Source: Pasteurellaceae bacterium 15-036681
Lineage (GTDB): Bacteria; Pseudomonadota; Gammaproteobacteria; Enterobacterales; Pasteurellaceae
DNA length: 64,000 nucleotides
Direction: 5' to 3'
NCBI GenBank assembly: GCA_002002485.1
Contig: MQVI01000004.1
Span: forward strand, 1-64,000
Shown: in pieces, positions 15,262 through 24,932 of the stretch
How the letters are laid out: each line of letters starts with the position of its first letter
How positions within the stretch are numbered: position 1 is the first letter of the stretch
Program-made: the position numbers and the translations under genes
The notes under the pieces: generated by a model
Database searches by the model: none
What the model was told of the DNA's origin: nothing
What the model saw: the letters and a program-made list of their open reading frames with translations, nothing else

Positions 15262-16007
15262 TCCAATTAATTAACGAAAGCGACTTCGCTGAACAATTTC
15301 AAACCACTTGCGAGAAATGGGGTTTGGATCACAATCCCGATTCTATTTTAGCCTTAGTACAAACGAATGAGCGGTTGGAGCTACGTAAATTAGACGAGCC
15401 CAAACTAGGTGCTATCGCTGTTAATTTTGTTGATGGCACTATGGCACACCGTCGTAAATTTGGCGGTGGGCGTGGTGAGGCAGTTGCGAAAGCGGTTGGC
15501 ATTAAAGGTGATTACTTACCAACAGTAATTGATGCCACTGCAGGCTTGGGGCGTGATGCCTTTGTGCTTGCTTCTGTTGGTTGTAAAGTAAAATTAGTTG
15601 AGCGCAATCCTATTGTTTGTGCCTTATTAGAAGATGGCTTAAACCGCGCCTATCAAGATGCTGAAATTGGCGATTTTATGCGTGAGAGAATGGTGCTATT
15701 ACCGTACCGCTCTATTGATGAGATCGAGCCTGAAAGCGAATTTGCTGAAGTGGTTTATCTGGACCCAATGTACCCCCATAAACAAAAAAGCGCATTGGTA
15801 AAAAAAGAGATGCGAGTATTCCAACATTTAGTAGGTGCAGATTTGGACTCTGATAATTTTTTTATTCCAGCGAAAAATATTGCACGCAAACGCGTGGTGG
15901 TGAAACGTCCTGACTACGCACCTTTTATTGCTGAACAAAAGCCAGATTTTAGTCAAGAAACTAAAAATCATCGGTTTGATATTTACCTTAACCATGCTCA
16001 ACCCTAG
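15258..16007 (+). CDS. rsmJ: 16S rRNA m2G1516 methyltransferase
   Basis: This 249-residue SAM-dependent methyltransferase modifies guanine 1516 of 16S rRNA. The SAM-binding motif I is [17 protein letters not shown] near residues 93-109, and the catalytic-type motif is YLDPMYP near 170-176. Its start ATGA overlaps the stop of the preceding carboxypeptidase, which implies translational coupling. Its terminator follows at 16021. Confidence 0.92.
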   Translation: MIQLINESDFAEQFQTTCEKWGLDHNPDSILALVQTNERLELRKLDEPKLGAIAVNFVDGTMAHRRKFGGGRGEAVAKAVGIKGDYLPTVIDATAGLGRDAFVLASVGCKVKLVERNPIVCALLEDGLNRAYQDAEIGDFMRERMVLLPYRSIDEIEPESEFAEVVYLDPMYPHKQKSALVKKEMRVFQHLVGADLDSDNFFIPAKNIARKRVVVKRPDYAPFIAEQKPDFSQETKNHRFDIYLNHAQP

Positions 16008-16020
16008 CGATTCAACAAAA

Positions 16021-16051
16021 AATCCTCTAAGAAATTAATCTTAGAGGATTT
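16021..16051. terminator. Bidirectional terminator between rsmJ and arcA
   Basis: AATCCTCTAAG pairs with CTTAGAGGATT to give an 11-bp stem. T runs follow on both strands (TTTCATT to the right, TTTTTTG on the minus strand). It separates two convergent genes. Confidence 0.88.
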
Positions 16052-16068
16052 CATTATAAATAGATAAA

Positions 16069-16785
16069 CTACTCTAATTCGCCACAGAAACGATAGCCTT
16101 CACCATGAATGGTCACAATAATTTCTGGCGTATTTGGGTGATCTTCAAAATGCTTACGAATACGACGAATTGTCACATCCACGGTACGATCATGTGGTTT
16201 TAGCTCTCGCCCAGTCATACGCATTAACAATTCTTCACGAGTCTGGATCTTCCCTGGATTTTCACAAAAATGCTGTAATGCTCTAAACTCACTACGAGGC
16301 AATTTTGTCGCTTCACCCTCTGGATTAATTAGACTACGGCTATTAACATCTAGCTCCCAGCCATTAAAACGGTAACTATCTGTATGTTCCGAATCTTTTA
16401 CTGTATTCTCTTTTTCTGCCATAGTACGCTGTAATAAATTACGCGCACGAATAGTCAACTCACGTGGATTAAATGGCTTAGTGATATAATCATCAGCACC
16501 AATTTCTAATCCTAAGATTTTATCAACCTCATTATCACGGCCGGTTAGAAAAATTAACGCCATATCTGTTGTTTCACGTAGCTCGCGAGCTAACATCAAA
16601 CCATTTTTACCAGGAAGATTGATGTCCATAATGACTAGATGAATTTCTTTATTCTCTAATACCGCATTCATCTCCGAACCATCAACCGCTTCAAAGACAT
16701 CATAGCCTTCCGCCTCAAATACACTTTTTAATGTATTGCGCGTTACAGCTTCATCTTCAACGATCAGGATTTGTGGATTTTGCAT
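16069..16785 (-). CDS. arcA: Response regulator ArcA
   Basis: This 238-residue OmpR-type regulator controls the switch between aerobic and anaerobic metabolism, and is phosphorylated by the sensor ArcB (not in this window). The receiver domain has acid pocket Glu10-Asp11, phospho-acceptor Asp54 in VIMDINLPG, the Thr switch in FLTG, and Lys in ITKPF. The C-terminal winged helix spans about 135-235 ([16 protein letters not shown]). Length and sequence are very close to enterobacterial ArcA. It is monocistronic and convergent with rsmJ. Confidence 0.95.
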   Translation of the reverse strand: MQNPQILIVEDEAVTRNTLKSVFEAEGYDVFEAVDGSEMNAVLENKEIHLVIMDINLPGKNGLMLARELRETTDMALIFLTGRDNEVDKILGLEIGADDYITKPFNPRELTIRARNLLQRTMAEKENTVKDSEHTDSYRFNGWELDVNSRSLINPEGEATKLPRSEFRALQHFCENPGKIQTREELLMRMTGRELKPHDRTVDVTIRRIRKHFEDHPNTPEIIVTIHGEGYRFCGELE

Positions 16786-16970
16786 TGTTGGTTACCTTCA
16801 TTAAAATTCTATTTTTTACTACTCAAATATTGATGATATAAATGTTGCAAACTTGTGCTATTTTACTTGGCATTGATAACATCAGGAATAGTTTATTTTA
16901 CATTTAATTATTTTTAATCAAAAATTTACATTTAAATGAAACAGAATGTAAAAAATTTTCACTTTTTTTG

Positions 16971-17867
16971 TTACAGAATAATGTATTCGATAGGTAATCC
17001 TAAGCAATGTTGTGCCAATGATTCTGTAATTTTTCGATGACTTAAAATAGCTTGTTTCTCGGCAAGAACAACTCTTGTCACCTTTATATCAGATAATCCT
17101 AACAGACGGCGATAATTTAGTGCAATCTGGAGCGGTAACATACTTGGATTAAATGCAGCATTCTCTGCATATTGCCCACAAATAACCTGCCCACTATCAA
17201 GTAACAACGCTACCCCACTAATCGCTTGGCTATAAGGCGCATAAGCATGATTTGCAATCTTAACAGCAGCTTGCACCACATCATCGCCTTCTGCAAAATA
17301 GTTGTGAGGTTGAGGATCAAATAAAACGCTCTTAATATTAAGATCTTTAGGACCAAAAGCATCAGGCAGATAAGAATGAAGTAGATTATTTTGACTATGT
17401 GGAAGGTGAATATTGAGATGTTTGGCACTATTAAGCTCATTCATAAACTGGCGACAATGACCACAAGGTGTGTAATTAACGATCATATCTGTTATCTCAC
17501 TCTCCTTAGCCATTAATGCATGAGCAATTGCACTCTGTTCAGCATGAATAGTTTGAGCCATCGCATCATGAGCAAATTCTTGGTTTGCACCAAAATAGAA
17601 TGAGCCAGATTTGCCTATTGCTATAGCACCAACATAAAAATTAGAGACTGGGGCAAGAGAATAACAAGCTGCAAGCGGTAACATTTCAAGCGCAATTTGC
17701 ACCACAGACAAACCTGTTTCCGTTTGACATTGCTGAATAAACTGTTGTGAAAAAACAGCTTGATACTGCTGTGCCTTTAATTGCTCAAGCACTTTTTTAT
17801 GTAACATCGAATCAGATTGGTTACAAGTCTGTTCTAATCTCTGAATAATATTGCTATGTGTTGGCAT
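16971..17867 (-). CDS. cdd: Cytidine deaminase
   Basis: This 298-residue enzyme is of the dimeric E. coli type and deaminates cytidine and deoxycytidine to uridine and deoxyuridine for pyrimidine salvage. Zinc site: His108 in IHAEQSA, with proton shuttle Glu110, and Cys135 and Cys138 in PCGHC. The second, degenerate deaminase domain (about 190-298) holds AYAPYS and completes the active site of the partner subunit. It stands alone on the minus strand. Confidence 0.93.
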   Translation of the reverse strand: MPTHSNIIQRLEQTCNQSDSMLHKKVLEQLKAQQYQAVFSQQFIQQCQTETGLSVVQIALEMLPLAACYSLAPVSNFYVGAIAIGKSGSFYFGANQEFAHDAMAQTIHAEQSAIAHALMAKESEITDMIVNYTPCGHCRQFMNELNSAKHLNIHLPHSQNNLLHSYLPDAFGPKDLNIKSVLFDPQPHNYFAEGDDVVQAAVKIANHAYAPYSQAISGVALLLDSGQVICGQYAENAAFNPSMLPLQIALNYRRLLGLSDIKVTRVVLAEKQAILSHRKITESLAQHCLGLPIEYIIL

Positions 17868-17894
17868 ATTCTTTTCTCCATATGCTAGACAGAA

Positions 17895-17920
17895 ATGCCG
17901 TTAGCTATGACTAACGGCAT
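17895..17920 (-). terminator. Terminator between nhaA and cdd
   Basis: ATGCCGTTAG and CTAACGGCAT form a perfect 10-bp stem with a 6-base loop. The minus strand continues TTTCTG. It follows the nhaA stop by 13 bases. Confidence 0.75.
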
Positions 17921-17932
17921 CTATTGTGAAAT

Positions 17933-19114
17933 TTAACGCTGCACTTCGACTGGTTTCGTAAATACTTTAAGTAAGTAATATCCTAATATCGCTGATGCGC
18001 CTGATCCCATTAAAATACCTACTCGAGCGAGAGAAATAAATTTACCATCTGCTTCATCTCCACCAAATGCAAGGCCAGCAAGGAACATTGACATAGTAAA
18101 TCCAATACCACAAAGTATTGATACTGCAAAAATTTGCTTGAAATTAATATCATCAGACAATTTTGCAATTCCCAATTTCACAGCAAGGAAACTAAAGCTA
18201 AATACGCCTAATGCTTTTCCTGCAATTAGTCCAAGAGCCACCCCTAATGTGAGAGTTGAAGTAAAGGCATCAACTCCCATTCCTGCCAAGGTAACCCCAG
18301 CATTTGAAAATGCAAATAGTGGCAAAATGAAGAATGAGCACCAAGGAACCAAAGCATGCTCTAAACGCTCCAGCGGACGAGTACCATCTTTACCTTCTAA
18401 CGGAATACAGAAACCGATAATGACACCTGCAAGAGTCGCATGCACGCCTGATTTTAGAACTGATGCCCATAAAATAGTCCCAACGATCATGTAAGCACCA
18501 AGAGAGCTGACTTTCAGACGATTCATCATAATTAACGCAATGATTGCGACAGCAGAAATAGTTAATGCAGTGGTGCTTAATTCGTGTGAAAAGAAGATCG
18601 CAATCACAATAATCGCACCTAAGTCATCGATAATCGCTAGAGCTAATAAGAATATTTTTAACCCAAATGGAACACGTTTCCCCAATAAAGCCAGAACGCC
18701 TAAAGCAAAAGCAATATCTGTCGCCATCGGGATTGCCCAACCACTCAAATGTTCTGCATTACCAAAATTGAATAACAAAAAGACTAATGCAGGAACAACC
18801 ATTCCCCCTATCGCGCCAATGGCAGGGAAAATCGCTTTTTGATAACTCGAAAGCGCGCCGATGGTCAATTCACGTTTTACTTCTAATCCAACCATAATAA
18901 AGAAAACCGCCATAAACCCATCATTTACCCACATCAATAATGGTTTATGAATGCTGAATAAGCCTATTTGAATACTGACAGGCATGTTTAAAAAATCGAA
19001 ATAGAAATCCTTCAAGGGCGAATTAGCAAAAAACATTGCCAATGAAGCAAAAATAAGCAGTAAAATACCGCTTGTTGCCTCAAGCTGTAGCAATTTTTTT
19101 ATTTTTAAAATCAT
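17933..19114 (-). CDS. nhaA: Na+/H+ antiporter NhaA
   Basis: This 393-residue inner-membrane protein, with about 12 transmembrane helices, exchanges one Na+ (or Li+) for two H+ to control sodium and pH. The ion-binding segment AIIDDLGAI carries the paired Asp residues equal to E. coli Asp163/Asp164. [12 protein letters not shown] carries the pH-linked Asp133 equivalent. Length is normal. Upstream DNA (19115-19230) is AT-rich and shared with a divergent small DMT gene. Confidence 0.94.
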   Translation of the reverse strand: MILKIKKLLQLEATSGILLLIFASLAMFFANSPLKDFYFDFLNMPVSIQIGLFSIHKPLLMWVNDGFMAVFFIMVGLEVKRELTIGALSSYQKAIFPAIGAIGGMVVPALVFLLFNFGNAEHLSGWAIPMATDIAFALGVLALLGKRVPFGLKIFLLALAIIDDLGAIIVIAIFFSHELSTTALTISAVAIIALIMMNRLKVSSLGAYMIVGTILWASVLKSGVHATLAGVIIGFCIPLEGKDGTRPLERLEHALVPWCSFFILPLFAFSNAGVTLAGMGVDAFTSTLTLGVALGLIAGKALGVFSFSFLAVKLGIAKLSDDINFKQIFAVSILCGIGFTMSMFLAGLAFGGDEADGKFISLARVGILMGSGASAILGYYLLKVFTKPVEVQR

Positions 19115-19275
19115 ACTTTCTCCGTTGTGTTAAGAAATCGGTTGATATTATTTTATTTATAAATATATCTATAGTGTTAAAGCTTAATTTTTTAACAGAT
19201 AACTTTTAGCAGATCAAGAAAAACCGTCTATTGCAGAAGAGCAATATTCAAAAATGTGATCAACAAGGAATTTTT

Positions 19276-19704
19276 ATGCCTCAAGAGTGGATTTATTGGG
19301 CTTTAGCCTCGGCTGTATTTGCAGCCTTTACAGCAATTTTTGCAAAAATTGGTTTACAAGGAATAGATTCAGATTTTGCTACTTTTATACGCACTATCGT
19401 GATTATCATTGCCTTAATAGGCTTCTTGACTTATAGCGGTAAATGGCAACCTTTGAGTTCATTAAGTAGCAGAAACTGGCTGTTCTTAATTTTATCTGGG
19501 CTAGCGACAGGAATCTCTTGGCTTGCTTATTTCAAAGCATTACAGCTTGGAAATGCATCACAAGTTGCTCCAATTGATAAATTAAGCTTAGTTTTAGTTG
19601 CTATTTTTGCAGTGATTTTCTTAGGTGAGAAACCGAGTAATCAAGACTGGTTAGGAATCGGATTGGTCGCAATAGGTGTTTTAGTGCTCGCAATTAAACG
19701 TTAA
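19276..19704 (+). CDS. Half-size EamA/DMT-superfamily membrane protein
   Basis: This 142-residue protein has about five hydrophobic segments and one EamA-like domain, with the ending 'LGEKPSNQDWLGIGLVAIGVLVLAIK' that is typical of this domain. It is half the size of the usual two-domain DMT transporter and likely works as a dimer, as in the 'transporter family protein' of ~140 residues. The start chosen has AAGGAA before the ATG; a longer upstream reading frame lacks a good SD. Substrate is unknown. Confidence 0.8.
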   Translation: MPQEWIYWALASAVFAAFTAIFAKIGLQGIDSDFATFIRTIVIIIALIGFLTYSGKWQPLSSLSSRNWLFLILSGLATGISWLAYFKALQLGNASQVAPIDKLSLVLVAIFAVIFLGEKPSNQDWLGIGLVAIGVLVLAIKR

Positions 19705-19813
19705 TCACAAATTAACCTTGATCTTTGCTTCGATTATCGCTAAAATCGCAACTCTTTTTTTAGGAACTTCTTAATTGGCGTTTGCCAATTTTATATTTTT
19801 AGGTAGATAACAA

Positions 19814-19948
19814 ATGAAACGTACATTTCAACCATCTGTATTAAAACGTGCTCGTTCACACGGTTTCCGTGCTCGTATGGCAACTAAAGGCGGTCGTAAA
19901 GTTTTAGCTCGTCGTCGCGCTAAAGGTCGTCAAAGCTTATCTGCATAA
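19814..19948 (+). CDS. rpmH: 50S ribosomal protein L34
   Basis: This 44-residue, very basic protein begins [19 protein letters not shown] and ends GRQSLSA, identical in style to all gammaproteobacterial L34. It heads the rpmH-rnpA-yidD group; rnpA starts 28 bases downstream. It binds 23S rRNA near the peptide exit side. Confidence 0.97.
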   Translation: MKRTFQPSVLKRARSHGFRARMATKGGRKVLARRRAKGRQSLSA

Positions 19949-19976
19949 TTGTAGATAACAGCCGAAACACAATATT

Positions 19977-20360
19977 GTGAAGAAGCAAACCTTTTCTCGG
20001 GAGCTACGTCTGTTAGCTCCCGTTCAATTTAAAGCTGTCTTTGAACAGCCACTTCGAGCAAGCACGCCTCAATTAACCCTTCTCGCCAGAGAAAATGGTA
20101 TTGAAAACCCTCGCTTAGGCCTAACTGTTGCTAAAAAACACCTCAAACGCGCTCATGATCGCAATCGTATCAAACGAATTGTGCGTGAAAGCTTCCGTTT
20201 AAAACAACATAGCCTGCCAAATTATGATTTTGTCTTTGTTGCTAAAGGCGGTATTGGTAAACTGACCAATCCAGAACTGTTCGCGACTTTGGAGAAATTA
20301 TGGCATCGCCACATTCGCCTTGCCCAGAATGCAACGCAACCAACCGAAACACAAAAGTAA
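19977..20360 (+). CDS. rnpA: Ribonuclease P protein component
   Basis: This 127-residue basic protein helps the RNase P RNA cut 5' leaders from pre-tRNAs. The RNR signature lies in [22 protein letters not shown] near residues 55-76. The start is GTG (19977), preceded by a weak SD, as is common for rnpA. It follows rpmH and overlaps yidD by 61 bases, which suggests coupled expression. Confidence 0.95.
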   Translation: MKKQTFSRELRLLAPVQFKAVFEQPLRASTPQLTLLARENGIENPRLGLTVAKKHLKRAHDRNRIKRIVRESFRLKQHSLPNYDFVFVAKGGIGKLTNPELFATLEKLWHRHIRLAQNATQPTETQK

Positions 20361-20605
20361 CTAAACCAAGTTTACTAACGTACCCATTATTAGCACTAGT
20401 CTATTTCTATCGCTATTGTATTAGTCCATTTTTAGCGCCTCGTTGTCGATTCTATCCAACATGCTCTCAGTATGCATTGGACGCTTTGCGTATTCATGGT
20501 GCATTTAAGGGAAGCTATTTGGCGATTAAACGTATTTTACGCTGTAACCCATTGAGTGAAGGGGGAGAAGATCCTGTACCGTGTAAATGTAACAAAGGAA
20601 AATAA
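20300..20605 (+). CDS. yidD: Membrane protein insertion efficiency factor YidD
   Basis: This 101-residue protein carries the YidD core ([20 protein letters not shown], then [10 protein letters not shown]), a small amphipathic, cysteine-rich protein that assists YidC-dependent membrane insertion. The only in-frame start is the ATG at 20300, with GGAG 6 bases upstream, inside rnpA. It adds a 24-residue N-terminal extension with a CPEC motif not needed in the usual ~86-residue YidD. In most relatives yidC and mnmE follow; here a convergent uraA follows instead. Confidence 0.9.
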   Translation: MASPHSPCPECNATNRNTKVTKPSLLTYPLLALVYFYRYCISPFLAPRCRFYPTCSQYALDALRIHGAFKGSYLAIKRILRCNPLSEGGEDPVPCKCNKGK

Positions 20606-20658
20606 GTTTATAGATGAGCATCCCTGCCCATCTACATCGTTTACAAACTCAACCTAGA

Positions 20659-21891
20659 TTACTCTTCTGAGTTTTTCACCTGAGATTCTTTTGGCAATAC
20701 TAAGTTTAAGATAATTGCCACAATCGCACATAAGCTAATGCCTTTAAGTGAGAACTCGCCCACATTAATTAACATACCGCCGATACCAAAAGTCATTACT
20801 ACAGAAACGATACATAGGTTACGTGCTTCGCCCATATCCACTTTGGCACGGATTAACGTACTCATACCCACTGCAGCAATTGAGCCGAATACTAACATCA
20901 TAATACCGCCCATTACCACACCTGGGATAGTTTGTAAGAACGCACCTACTTTTCCACAGAATGAAATCGCAATCGCCCAACACGCTGCCCAAGTCATAAT
21001 TTTCGGGTTGAAGTTTTTGGTTAGCATAACCGCCCCAGTAACTTCTGCATAAGTTGTATTTGGTGGACCACCTAACATTGCCGCTGCAGATGTTGCTACA
21101 CCATCACCTAATAACGTGCGGTGTAAACCTGGTTTACTTAAGAAGTTTTTACCTGTTACAGAACTAATTGCCATAATACCACCAACGTGTTCAACAGCTG
21201 GAGCAAGAGCGATAGGAAGTAAGTAAAGAATAGCTTCTAATTTAAATTCTGGCGCAGATACATTTGGAAGGCTAAACCAAGCTGCATCAAACATAGGTTG
21301 GAAGTTAACGATACCAAAGAAAAGTGCAACAATATACCCCACTACAATACCGAACATAATCGGCACTAGTTTCATTAAACCTTTTGAGAAAACCGCCACA
21401 ATTAACGTGGTAATCAAAGTAATCATCGAAATGGTGATTGCTGTGTTATAAGGAATATCGGTGCCTTTACCAAGTGCCATATCCACACCAACAGGCGCTA
21501 AACCCAAACCGATAATAATAATCACAGGGCCAACAACCACAGGTGGGAAAAGCTTATCTAAGATAGTGATTCCTTTAAATTTCACTAATGCAGATAAAGC
21601 AAAATAAATAAGACCCGAGAACATTAAGCCACCCATAGTGACAGCAATACCCCATTCTTGAACACCATATTGCATTGGTGCGATGAAGGCAAAAGAGGAA
21701 GCTAAAAAGATAGGAACTTGACGCTTAGTGCATAATTGGAAAAGAAGGGTGCCGACGCCGGCGGTAAGAAGTGCTACATTAGGATCTAATCCCACTATCA
21801 GGGGAACTAGGACTAAGGCACCAAATGCAACGAATAGCATCTGAAGCCCGATGAACGCCTGTTTAGGCGTACTGATATTTTCTGTTGTCAT
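20659..21891 (-). CDS. uraA: Uracil permease
   Basis: This 410-residue NCS2-family transporter imports uracil with protons. It has the expected 14 helices, including the TM3 half-strand region FLASSFAFIAPMQYG (about residues 63-77). PAVEHVGGI (about 231-239) carries the substrate-binding Glu, and GGPPNTTYAE (about 274-283) carries the second key Glu. In many relatives upp (uracil phosphoribosyltransferase) is next to it; none is seen here. The upstream 190 bases carry its promoter and the hmp terminator. Confidence 0.93.
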   Translation of the reverse strand: MTTENISTPKQAFIGLQMLFVAFGALVLVPLIVGLDPNVALLTAGVGTLLFQLCTKRQVPIFLASSFAFIAPMQYGVQEWGIAVTMGGLMFSGLIYFALSALVKFKGITILDKLFPPVVVGPVIIIIGLGLAPVGVDMALGKGTDIPYNTAITISMITLITTLIVAVFSKGLMKLVPIMFGIVVGYIVALFFGIVNFQPMFDAAWFSLPNVSAPEFKLEAILYLLPIALAPAVEHVGGIMAISSVTGKNFLSKPGLHRTLLGDGVATSAAAMLGGPPNTTYAEVTGAVMLTKNFNPKIMTWAACWAIAISFCGKVGAFLQTIPGVVMGGIMMLVFGSIAAVGMSTLIRAKVDMGEARNLCIVSVVMTFGIGGMLINVGEFSLKGISLCAIVAIILNLVLPKESQVKNSEE

Positions 21892-22032
21892 TTTTCAACT
21901 CTCTTTATATTGCTTGATAGTCGCCCATTAATACAATGCAAACGATAACGCAATCGTTAAACTCTGCAAAATATCAACTCGGGGGCGCATTATATACAAA
22001 TTTACGAAAAATAACAGCTTGTTTCCAATAAA

Positions 22033-22069
22033 ATCCCTATAAAGCCTCTGTTCATACCTTTATAGGGAT
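22033..22069 (-). terminator. Rho-independent terminator after hmp
   Basis: ATCCCTATAAAG and CTTTATAGGGAT form a perfect 12-bp stem with a 13-base loop. The minus strand continues TTTTATT. It lies 12 bases past the hmp stop. Confidence 0.88.
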
Positions 22070-22080
22070 AATTAATGATA

Positions 22081-23283
22081 TTAGTTTAATTTCACTCCGC
22101 CAGTATTAAATGCTTCAAGATGAATTTGCTCCGCTGAAATACCTTTAGCAATTAGTGCTTTATGCTGCTCTTGCATAAATGGCATTGGGCCACATAGATA
22201 GTAATCAGCGTCTATTGGTAATAAATCCGTTGGTACATTTGCTAGATCTAAGCGACCAATGAAATCAGACTCTCCTTCGTTGGCAACTTCGTAAGCAACA
22301 TAGGTTTTTACATTAGTATATTGTGCTTTTACGCTATCAATATGTTTTTTCATTGCGTGTACATCTGCATTTCGACAAGCGTGGATAAAACTTACAGACT
22401 GCGGAATACCTGCATCAACTAATTGATTTAACATCGCAACCATCGGCGTTAAGCCAACACCACCACTAATAAATACATTTGGCTTATCTGTATTTACTAA
22501 GAAGAAATTACCTGTTGGCGCTGTCACATCCACTTCATCCCCCACATTTAATTGGTGTAAAGTATTTGATACCCAACCACTCGCTAATTCACCTTTTGGA
22601 TCTTCTCGCTTCACTGAAATACGCAAGTGATCAGCTTTAGGGCTATCAGATAACGTATATTGTCGAGGCTGTTTTAAGCCTAATTCCTCAACAAACACAC
22701 GTACAGAAATATATTGTCCCGCTTTATATGTTGGCAATGTTCCTTGATCGCTTGGCTCTAAATAGAATGAAGTAATTTCACTGCTCTCTTCTACTTTGCT
22801 CGCAATTTTGAATTTACGCCAACCTAACCAACTCCCTTGAGTTTGAGCGTGTTCATCATAAATTGCTTTTTCTGTTGAGATTAAAACATCAGCTAATTGA
22901 CCATAAGCAGCCGCCCAAGCTTCAATTAATGGATCATCCATTGAAATATTTAATACCTCACTGATAGAGTGCAGTAAGTTCGTACCCACAATATTGTAAT
23001 CTGGTGCTTGAATTTCTAAGCTTACGTGTTTATGTGCCATTAATTCAATTGCTGAAGCTAATACCATTGGGTTTTCAATATTTTCGGCATAAGCCAATAC
23101 AGCGCCTGCTAATGAGCGTGCTTGTGCGCCACTACGTTGATGGCCTAAGTTAAAAACCTCTTTTAATTCAGGATGGTTAGTTAACATACGGTTATAAAAA
23201 TACGACGTTAAAGCTACTCCATTTTCACGTAATACAGGCACCGTTGCTTTAACTAACTCAATTTGTTCAGGGGTTAATGACAT
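22081..23283 (-). CDS. hmp: Flavohemoprotein, nitric oxide dioxygenase
   Basis: This 400-residue cytoplasmic enzyme oxidises NO to nitrate with O2 and NAD(P)H. The globin domain (1-~135) has proximal His86 (AHKHVSLEI) and distal Tyr30 (SYFYNRM). The FAD domain (about 155-260) has RQYTLSDSP. The NAD domain (about 265-400) has FISGGVGLTPM and CGPMPFMQEQ. It is transcribed away from nsrR, and a canonical NsrR operator lies 55 bases upstream of its start, so NO-responsive control is highly likely. Confidence 0.96.
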   Translation of the reverse strand: MSLTPEQIELVKATVPVLRENGVALTSYFYNRMLTNHPELKEVFNLGHQRSGAQARSLAGAVLAYAENIENPMVLASAIELMAHKHVSLEIQAPDYNIVGTNLLHSISEVLNISMDDPLIEAWAAAYGQLADVLISTEKAIYDEHAQTQGSWLGWRKFKIASKVEESSEITSFYLEPSDQGTLPTYKAGQYISVRVFVEELGLKQPRQYTLSDSPKADHLRISVKREDPKGELASGWVSNTLHQLNVGDEVDVTAPTGNFFLVNTDKPNVFISGGVGLTPMVAMLNQLVDAGIPQSVSFIHACRNADVHAMKKHIDSVKAQYTNVKTYVAYEVANEGESDFIGRLDLANVPTDLLPIDADYYLCGPMPFMQEQHKALIAKGISAEQIHLEAFNTGGVKLN

Positions 23284-23337
23284 AAGAAAATTTCCTTTTA
23301 GTTTATGATTTATAGATTAATTTTTCTGTTTACCTTA

Positions 23338-23360
23338 AAGGTGTATATAAAATACATCTT
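23338..23360. promoter_or_regulatory. NsrR operator between hmp and nsrR
   Basis: Half-sites AAGGTGTATAT and AAATACATCTT are separated by one base; the second reads AAGATGTATTT on the other strand, which is the known NsrR motif. The 11-1-11 inverted arrangement is the classical full operator. It is flanked by a further imperfect inverted repeat (TACCTTAAAG / CTTTAAAGGTA). It lies between the divergent hmp and nsrR, so both could be controlled. Confidence 0.88.
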
Positions 23361-23424
23361 TAAAGGTAAATTAGCAAGTACTCTCAATAAATTTTGCAGT
23401 ATAATAAAATTCAGAGGAAAAATT

Positions 23425-23862
23425 ATGCAGCTAAATAAATTCACAGACTATGGATTTCGTATCCTAATTTACATTTCTCGCCCAAGAGAAGAAGTTTATA
23501 CCATTACGGAATTAGCAGATAAATTACAGTTATCACAAAATCATCTGGTTAAAATCGTCCACTTTATGGCTAAACAAAATTGGATTGTGACGAGTCGTGG
23601 CCGTGGTGGTGGTATTAAACTCGCACCTTTAGCTCTCACAACACCATTGGGCGAAATGGTTCGAACTCTACAAGGTGATGAACCTCTTGTGAACTGTGCA
23701 AAGCCACTTTGTACCATTAGCCCCAAATGTGGCTTAAAAGCAGTATTTGACCAAGCAATGATTCAGTTTTATCAATACTTAAACCAGTACACGTTGGCAC
23801 AATGTGTGTATGCAGAAGTATCTAGTTTGGCAGAAATCATTCCAACAATACAAACCGAATAA
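23425..23862 (+). CDS. nsrR: Nitrite/NO-sensitive repressor NsrR (Rrf2 family)
   Basis: This 145-residue iron-sulfur regulator loses DNA binding when its cluster meets NO. Helix-turn-helix residues are 28-50 (ITELADKLQLSQNHLVKIVH). The three cluster cysteines are at 91, 96 and 102 (CAKPLC....KC), exactly the spacing and numbers of characterised NsrR. A longer reading frame begins at 23305 but runs through the operator; the ATG at 23425 has AGAGGAA seven bases upstream and was chosen. It is divergent from its target hmp. Confidence 0.95.
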   Translation: MQLNKFTDYGFRILIYISRPREEVYTITELADKLQLSQNHLVKIVHFMAKQNWIVTSRGRGGGIKLAPLALTTPLGEMVRTLQGDEPLVNCAKPLCTISPKCGLKAVFDQAMIQFYQYLNQYTLAQCVYAEVSSLAEIIPTIQTE

Positions 23863-23885
23863 ACAAAATATAAATTCACATTTTT

Positions 23886-23899
23886 TGCATAATTATGCA
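23886..23899. promoter_or_regulatory. Candidate ARG box upstream of argC
   Basis: TGCATAATTATGCA is a perfect 14-bp palindrome. It resembles the ArgR operator (TGAAT-AATT-ATTCA core) with C for the third A. A second weaker half (AAATTCACA) lies just upstream at about 23871. It is 80 bases before argC, so arginine repression of argCBD is a fair inference. Confidence 0.5.
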
Positions 23900-23978
23900 T
23901 TTTTAAGTTGTCTTTTTATTAAAATAGTCCTAAACTAATCTCATTAGGTCAAATAAAAAATATACAGGAAGACTTACA

Positions 23979-24923
23979 ATGCAACACTACAAAATCTTTG
24001 TCGATGGCGCTGTTGGCACCACCGGCTTACGCATCCACGAACGTTTAAGCAATCAAGCAGATATTGAATTACTTACTCTCCCTGAAGAACAGCGTAAAGA
24101 CTTACAAGCTCGTCTCGAAAAAATTAAAGAAGCCGATTTAACTTTTCTCTGTTTACCCGATGAAGCATCCAAAGAAGTGATCGCTCACGCCCCTGAAAAT
24201 GCCCGAATTTGTGATACTTCAACGGCACACCGCACTCATTCGGATTGGGTTTATGGCTTTGGCGAGCTTTCAGGACAATCAGAAAAAATTGCTAATGCGA
24301 ACAGAGTCGCCGTACCAGGCTGTCACGCAACGGGATTTATTGCTCTAATCAGACCGCTTGTAGAACTTGGCGCGTTAAGCCCTGATTTCCCATTGAGCTG
24401 TCACTCACTTACCGGCTATTCTGGCGGTGGTAAAGCGATGATTGCAGAATACCAAGACTCAAATCGCTCTACTGTTTTTGATGCACCTCGTGTCTATGGT
24501 TTAAGCCTACAACATAAACATCTTCCAGAAATGAAGGCCTTAACAGGTATCACAAATCCACCAATTTTCACCCCTGTGGTCGCAGATTTCTACAGTGGGA
24601 TGTTAGTTACCGTTCCTGTTCCTCTCTCTGCCATTGCAGAAAATTACCGTTCTGGTGAACAGATTACTCAGCTATTTAACAACTATTACCAAGGACGTAA
24701 ATTAGTTAGCGTTCACCCACATGCAACTATGCCAGAAGATAATATGCTGACCGCCAATGCGTTATCCGGCAAAGATAACCTTGAGATTTTTGTGTATAGC
24801 AATGGTTCACAGCTACTACTCTGCGCGCGTTTCGACAACCTCGGCAAAGGCGCCTCAGGTGCCGCGGTGCAATGTATGAATATTATGCTAGGCAGAGATG
24901 AAACAGCAGGGTTAGACATTTAA
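23979..24923 (+). CDS. argC: N-acetyl-gamma-glutamyl-phosphate reductase (short type 2)
   Basis: This 314-residue NADPH-dependent enzyme makes N-acetylglutamate 5-semialdehyde in arginine synthesis. It belongs to the short form, without the ~30-residue insertions of type 1. The N-terminal nucleotide motif is VDGAVGTTGLRIHERL; the catalytic Cys is residue 115 in VPGCHATGF; a conserved His is in the HKHLPE segment. SD AGGAAG lies 7 bases before the start. It is first in argC-argB-argD, with a 9-base gap to argB. Confidence 0.93.
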   Translation: MQHYKIFVDGAVGTTGLRIHERLSNQADIELLTLPEEQRKDLQARLEKIKEADLTFLCLPDEASKEVIAHAPENARICDTSTAHRTHSDWVYGFGELSGQSEKIANANRVAVPGCHATGFIALIRPLVELGALSPDFPLSCHSLTGYSGGGKAMIAEYQDSNRSTVFDAPRVYGLSLQHKHLPEMKALTGITNPPIFTPVVADFYSGMLVTVPVPLSAIAENYRSGEQITQLFNNYYQGRKLVSVHPHATMPEDNMLTANALSGKDNLEIFVYSNGSQLLLCARFDNLGKGASGAAVQCMNIMLGRDETAGLDI

Positions 24924-24932
24924 GGAATAATT

